A DNA stretch of 18,780 nucleotides from JAEDES01 sp045649455 (GTDB lineage: Bacteria; Bacillota_I; Bacilli_A; RF39; UBA660), in NCBI GenBank assembly GCA_045649455.1, contig JAZRPV010000057.1:1-18780 (forward strand), read 5' to 3'. The position numbers and the translations under genes are program-made. The notes below the pieces were generated by a model. The model was given only the letters and a program-made list of their open reading frames with translations. It had not been told where the DNA came from and ran no database searches. This document shows positions 15,107-18,780 of this stretch, one piece after another. Numbering within the stretch: the stretch's first letter is position 1; every line of letters begins with the position of its first letter.

Positions 15107-16774
15107 ATGAAATATGATGTTTGTGTATTTGGTGGATGCTCTTTAGACCAAACTTTTTTTGAAAAAATTGATGGAACCTATAGTGAAAGTCCAGATGTTA
15201 TAGCACCTGGAGGTAAAGGAGCTAATCAAGCAGTAGCTGCTGCCAAAGCTGGTGCTAAAACAATAATAATTTCACGAATTGGAAAAGATACTATTGGAGA
15301 TAAAATTATAGACAATTTAAGAAACTACAACGTTAACACAACTTGTGTGGAAATTGAAGAAGGTTTAAACAACGATTATTCAAATATTTATATTAAATTA
15401 GATGACAAAGATAACGATATTCAAAGATTTTCAGGAGCAATAAATAGTTTTACACCTGATTTAATAAATAAATACAAAGATATTCTATTAAAATCAAAAA
15501 TTGTTGTTTGCCAACTAAAAGTACCTAAAGAAGTTACTATAGAATTAATAAATTTCTGTCATAAACATAATAAAACTTTGATTTTAACTCCATGTAGACC
15601 AGAAAAATTATCATATAAAAATGAATCTGATCGAGAACTATTAGACAAAATCAGCATTATAACATGTAATAAAAAAGAATGTGAAACAATTTTTGAAACT
15701 AACAATATTGAAGATTGTGTAAAAAAATATCCTAACAAATTAATTGTTACATTAGGTAGTGATGGATTAATGTATTATAACGGTAAAAGAATAATACATA
15801 TGCCAGCTATAAATATTGATGTAGTGGATACAACTGGTGCTGGTGATACATTAAATGGTAATTTAAGTGCATTTCTAGCAAATGGAATGGATTTACAACA
15901 CGCTTTAAGAAAAGCAATGTATGCCTCAACAATGAAACTAACTCAAAAAACAGCTCAAGCTGGAATGCCTTATTTAGAAGATTTAGAATTATTTATTAGA
16001 AATCTTCGTAATAAAAACTTTAAATATCGTGAAGAATTAAATTTAGGTTTAACTGAAATTAAAAGAGCATATGAAAGCACTCAATATCAAAATTTTGAAA
16101 TCAAATCTAAATCAGACAATACATTAGTTACAGATGCTGATTTAGCAATTGAAAATTATTTACTTAAAGTTATCAAAAGTAAATTTCCAAATGATAATTT
16201 TGTTACAGAAGAACATTTTCCTGGAAATAAATTATTAGATCGAACATGGATAATCGATCCAATCGATGGTACATCTCATTTTGTTAAAAATGATGGATTG
16301 TGGGGATGCCAATTGGCATTTTACGATGAAGATGAAGTTAAATTTTCAGTTATATATCTACCTAGCAAAAACGAATTATTCTATGCTTTTAAAAATGGAG
16401 GATCTTTTGTTAACAATGAAAAAATCTTACCTTTAGAAATAGTTCCGTTAAATCAAGCAATTGTAGAATTTGGTGGTTCATTATATAAATGTTTAGAAGA
16501 GAAAAAAGTTTGCTTTAACAAACTTATGAAAGATAAAAAATTAGCGATTTCTAATATATTACACATTAATTCTTGTTGTATCTCATATACAAACCTTGCA
16601 ATGGGAAGAACTGATGCATTAATAGTTTCAACCAATAAACCTTGGGATGTTATGCCAGGAGAATTTTTATGTAAAGAATTGGGATTACCAATCATTTACT
16701 TAGACAGTGAACAAAAAGTAAAACTATTAACACTTAATGACGAAGTCAAAAAAATAATAATATCAAATTATTAA
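15107..16774 (+). CDS. Fusion protein: ribokinase-like (PfkB) kinase plus inositol-monophosphatase-family phosphatase
   Basis: A 555-residue cytoplasmic protein with two complete enzyme domains. Residues 1 to about 300 are a ribokinase-like PfkB kinase: GGCSLD at the start, APGGKGANQAVAAAKAG (33-49) at the sugar site, and DTTGAGDTLNG (241-251) with the general base D247. Residues of about 305-555 are an inositol-monophosphatase-like, metal-dependent phosphatase: LVTDAD (340-345), VTEEHF with E368, WIIDPIDGTSHF (381-392) with D384 and D387, and the third-metal motif KPWDVMPGE with D514. All signature residues are present in both halves. The reading frame is unbroken and the linker short, so this is not an assembly of two genes. 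The substrates (ribose, another pentose, inositol phosphate or a nucleotide) cannot be read. GAGGTGA precedes the start, and it forms a single-gene unit closed by a terminator. Confidence 0.88.
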   Translation: MKYDVCVFGGCSLDQTFFEKIDGTYSESPDVIAPGGKGANQAVAAAKAGAKTIIISRIGKDTIGDKIIDNLRNYNVNTTCVEIEEGLNNDYSNIYIKLDDKDNDIQRFSGAINSFTPDLINKYKDILLKSKIVVCQLKVPKEVTIELINFCHKHNKTLILTPCRPEKLSYKNESDRELLDKISIITCNKKECETIFETNNIEDCVKKYPNKLIVTLGSDGLMYYNGKRIIHMPAINIDVVDTTGAGDTLNGNLSAFLANGMDLQHALRKAMYASTMKLTQKTAQAGMPYLEDLELFIRNLRNKNFKYREELNLGLTEIKRAYESTQYQNFEIKSKSDNTLVTDADLAIENYLLKVIKSKFPNDNFVTEEHFPGNKLLDRTWIIDPIDGTSHFVKNDGLWGCQLAFYDEDEVKFSVIYLPSKNELFYAFKNGGSFVNNEKILPLEIVPLNQAIVEFGGSLYKCLEEKKVCFNKLMKDKKLAISNILHINSCCISYTNLAMGRTDALIVSTNKPWDVMPGEFLCKELGLPIIYLDSEQKVKLLTLNDEVKKIIISNY

Positions 16775-16799
16775 AAATTTAATTAATATAAATCAAAAT

Positions 16800-16828
16800 A
16801 AAAAGGTTAATAAAATTAACCTTTTTTT
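16800..16828. terminator. Bidirectional terminator between the fusion gene and ssrA
   Basis: AAAAGGTTAAT (16801-16811), loop AAA, then ATTAACCTTTT (16815-16825), with T continuing to 16828 on the plus strand. On the minus strand the same stem is followed by TTTTTATTTT and can end ssrA transcripts. It sits 26 nt after the fusion gene stop, and nothing else is visible in the gap to 16863. Confidence 0.85.
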
Positions 16829-16862
16829 ATATATTAAATCGATAAATTCGACTAATTTACTA

Positions 16863-17243
16863 TGGTGGAGCTGAGGAGAATCGAACTCCTGTCCGAAAAT
16901 ACAGCTACATAAACTTCTACAAGCTTAGTTAACTAATTATTCTCATACATCATCCAAGTAATTAACGACCAAGATAATGTACCAGTCTAAATATTCTTTC
17001 TAACTTCTAGACAAAAGTTAGCTATAACCTATAAATATGAACCCTTAACTAATTCCTAGGTAAAAATTAGAAAAGAGTGTATTCCCTATTTTATTATTAG
17101 GCAAAAGCAACAGCTTGGTTTCCACCAAACATGTTTGCGAATACGTTTTTAATTTTATTTGCGTTTATTTTTTTGTGTCCGTGACGTGGACAATCGACCT
17201 GCCATCCATGCTCTAATATTCCCGTCGAAACCAAGTCAGCCCC
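16863..17243 (-). ncRNA. ssrA: Transfer-messenger RNA (tmRNA)
   Basis: Rescues stalled ribosomes with SmpB and adds a degradation tag. The 381-nt gene begins GGGGCTGACTTGGTTTCGAC, the typical tmRNA 5' end, and ends with the tRNA-like GGTTCGATTCTCC segment, CAGCTCC and A-CCA. The 5' GGGGCUG and 3' CAGCUCC form a 7-bp acceptor stem with one G-U pair, which fixes both ends. The terminal CCA is encoded. The tag reading frame lies at 17097-17162. A strong promoter sits directly upstream, and the bidirectional terminator follows. Confidence 0.96.
17097..17162 (-). other. tmRNA proteolysis tag reading frame
   Basis: The probable resume codon GCA (17160-17162) opens a 21-codon frame, ANKIKNVFANMF then GGNQAVAFA, followed by three consecutive TAA codons (17091-17099). 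Resume codon choice follows the common Ala start of such tags. The end AFA differs from the LAA end usual in Bacillus and E. coli. Confidence 0.8.
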
Positions 17244-17251
17244 ATGACTTA

Positions 17252-17280
17252 ATTATACCACAATTCTAAGTTTTTTTCAA
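17252..17280 (-). promoter_or_regulatory. Promoter of ssrA
   Basis: On the minus strand TTGAAA (17275-17280), a 17-nt spacer, then TATAAT (17252-17257) with an extended -10 (TGG before it). The predicted start is close to 17245, matching the mature 5' end at 17243. Confidence 0.85.
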
Positions 17281-17309
17281 ATATAACAAAGAACAACCCT
17301 AAATTGTGG
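17258..17309. repeat. 8-bp inverted repeat between the ssrA and pflB genes
   Basis: CCACAATT (17258-17265) and AATTGTGG (17302-17309) are perfect inverse copies 36 nt apart. The left arm lies in the ssrA promoter spacer next to its -10 box. It could be a dispersed operator or chance. Confidence 0.3.
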
Positions 17310-17401
17310 CGAAAATCCACTACTATAATTATAGCATAAAAAAAATATATGTCAAAATGTGTATAATCTACAAGTTTTATTAAATAAATAAAGCCCTATA
17401 G

Positions 17402-17410
17402 TGGTATAAT
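17402..17410 (+). promoter_or_regulatory. Extended -10 promoter of pflB
   Basis: TGGTATAAT has the full extended -10 form. No -35 is apparent. The predicted start (about 17417) coincides with the Shine-Dalgarno GGAGGT (17417-17422), giving a 14-nt leader. A second TATAAT at 17362-17367 would give a longer leader and is an alternative. Confidence 0.55.
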
Positions 17411-17430
17411 ATAACCGGAGGTTAGAGATA

Positions 17431-18780
17431 ATGGAACAATGGAGAAATTTTAAGGAAGGTAATTGGACAAACAACATTGACGTTCAAGACTTTATCCAAC
17501 GTAATTATACTCAGTATAATGGCGATGATTCTTTCCTAGCAGGAAAGACAGAAAAGACTAAAAAGGTATGGGATAAATGTGAAGAATTATTAAAAGAAGA
17601 ACTTGAAAAACACGTTCTTGACATAGATACAGATCACATGTCTGGAATCAATGCTTTTGATAAAGGATACATTTGTAAAGAAGATGATGTAATTGTAGGA
17701 TTACAAACAGATGCACCATTAAAAAGAATTGTTAATCCATATGGAGGAATTCGTATGGTTTATCAAGAACTAGAAGCATATGGATACAAATTAAACCCTG
17801 AAGTAGATAAATACTTCAACGAATTTAGAAAAACTCATAACCAAGGTGTATTCGATGCTTATACTAAAGACATAAGAAAAGCAAGACACGTAGGATTACT
17901 TACAGGTCTACCAGATGCTTATGGACGTGGAAGAATTATTGGTGACTATAGAAGAATTGCTCTATACGGAATTGATTATTTACAAGAACAAAAGAAAAAT
18001 GAATGGGATAATGTTTTAGTAGGTCCAATGACTGCAGAACTTATCCAATTAAGAGAAGATGTATCTGTTCAATACAGAGCATTAGAAGAAATTAAAAAGA
18101 TGGCTGCAACTTATGGATTTGATATTTCAAAACCTGCTAAAAACGCTAAAGAAGCTGTTCAATGGACATATTTTGGTTACTTAGCTGCAATCAAAGAAAA
18201 CAATGGTGCAGCAATGAGTTTAGGAAGAGTTGATTCATTCTTTGATATTTATATTAATAGAGACTTAGAAGAAGGAACTTTAACTGAAGAAGAAGCACAA
18301 GAACTAATTGATCAATTCGTAATTAAATTACGTTTAGCAAGACACTTAAGAACACCTGATTATGATGAATTATTCTCAGGAGATCCAACTTGGGTAACAT
18401 GTTCAATTGGTGGTGTTAGTGAAAATGGTCAAAGTATGATTACTAAGACTAGTTATCGATTACTTAATACATTGACTAATTTAGATCCGGCACCTGAGCC
18501 TAATATGACAGTATTATGGAGTACTAAATTACCAGAAAATTTTAAAAAGTATTGTGCGGAAATGAGTATAAAAACTGATTCTATTCAATATGAAAGTGAT
18601 GATTTAATGAGACCTATTTATGGGGATGATTATGCTATAGCTTGTTGTGTTTCAGCAATGAGATTAGGTAAAGATATGCAATTCTTTGGAGCTAGATGTA
18701 ATTTAGCTAAGTCACTTTTATATGCTATTAATGGTGGGGTAGATGAAGTTAAAAACGAATTAGTACTTGAAGGATTTGAC
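17431..18780 (+). CDS. pflB: Pyruvate formate-lyase (formate C-acetyltransferase), 5' part only
   Basis: Glycyl-radical enzyme splitting pyruvate plus CoA into acetyl-CoA and formate under anaerobiosis. The frame is open from the ATG at 17431 to the window edge (450 codons; I recall about 740-760 residues for the whole enzyme), so the C-terminal glycyl-radical loop is not visible. The N-terminus MEQWRNFKEGNW is typical. The active-site cysteine pair is C405-C406 in YAIACCVSAMRLGKDMQFFGARCNLAK, and GLPDAYGRGRIIGDYRR is also characteristic. GGAGGT lies 8 nt before the start. A pflA activase gene would be expected downstream but is outside the window. Codon use changes clearly at about 18410 (see findings). 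Together with adhE it supports ethanol and formate production. Confidence 0.96.
   Translation, partial: MEQWRNFKEGNWTNNIDVQDFIQRNYTQYNGDDSFLAGKTEKTKKVWDKCEELLKEELEKHVLDIDTDHMSGINAFDKGYICKEDDVIVGLQTDAPLKRIVNPYGGIRMVYQELEAYGYKLNPEVDKYFNEFRKTHNQGVFDAYTKDIRKARHVGLLTGLPDAYGRGRIIGDYRRIALYGIDYLQEQKKNEWDNVLVGPMTAELIQLREDVSVQYRALEEIKKMAATYGFDISKPAKNAKEAVQWTYFGYLAAIKENNGAAMSLGRVDSFFDIYINRDLEEGTLTEEEAQELIDQFVIKLRLARHLRTPDYDELFSGDPTWVTCSIGGVSENGQSMITKTSYRLLNTLTNLDPAPEPNMTVLWSTKLPENFKKYCAEMSIKTDSIQYESDDLMRPIYGDDYAIACCVSAMRLGKDMQFFGARCNLAKSLLYAINGGVDEVKNELVLEGFD

Overview
The window is a stretch of bacterial chromosome, very AT-rich and densely packed. Lysine, asparagine, isoleucine and leucine are mostly AAA, AAT/AAC, ATA/ATT and TTA. 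Shine-Dalgarno sites (AGGAGG, GAGGTG, AGGTGA) are strong. A T-box leader, a membrane diadenylate cyclase, a class B-type sortase, AdhE and pyruvate formate-lyase point to an anaerobic, fermentative, low-GC Firmicute. The tmRNA tag, which ends in AFA rather than the usual LAA, and the absence of TGA stops suggest a lineage close to the Mollicutes (RF39- or Erysipelotrichia-like gut bacteria). That placement is inference. I see no insertion sequence, phage gene, CRISPR array or tRNA gene.

Layout. Positions 22-13552 are all on the minus strand, so transcription runs right to left. In transcription order they are: a T-box leader and gltX with a patatin-like phospholipase gene directly behind it; a large secreted repeat protein built from MBG-like modules; adhE with a small-molecule kinase gene and a MazG-like pyrophosphohydrolase gene (1-nt overlap, then a 7-nt gap); a small DUF378-type membrane protein; rnr (RNase R); and an acidic single-pass membrane protein gene followed by cdaA (c-di-AMP synthase). 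To the right, strands alternate: a class B-type sortase (+), a 95-residue membrane protein (-), a ribokinase/inositol-monophosphatase-type fusion (+), ssrA tmRNA (-), and the first 450 codons of pflB (+), which runs off the right edge.

How the genes work together. pflB and adhE are two arms of anaerobic mixed-acid fermentation: pyruvate to acetyl-CoA plus formate, then acetyl-CoA to ethanol with NADH reoxidation. rnr and ssrA both belong to ribosome rescue and RNA turnover; smpB is not visible. cdaA makes c-di-AMP, which controls turgor, potassium and cell-wall homeostasis. The sortase and the MBG protein are envelope functions, but the MBG protein carries no sorting signal.

Regulation that can be read. 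Several promoters have a TATAAT-like -10 and a 17-nt spacer to a recognisable -35 box (upstream of the T-box, the MBG gene, ssrA and the acidic membrane gene). Others are extended -10 promoters. Intrinsic terminators follow almost every transcription unit, and several overlap the stop codon of the gene they end. The most interesting points are the kinase-phosphatase fusion, the paired cysteines of the repeat protein, the hybrid-looking tmRNA tag, the stop-codon-in-hairpin architecture, and the sharp codon-usage change inside pflB.
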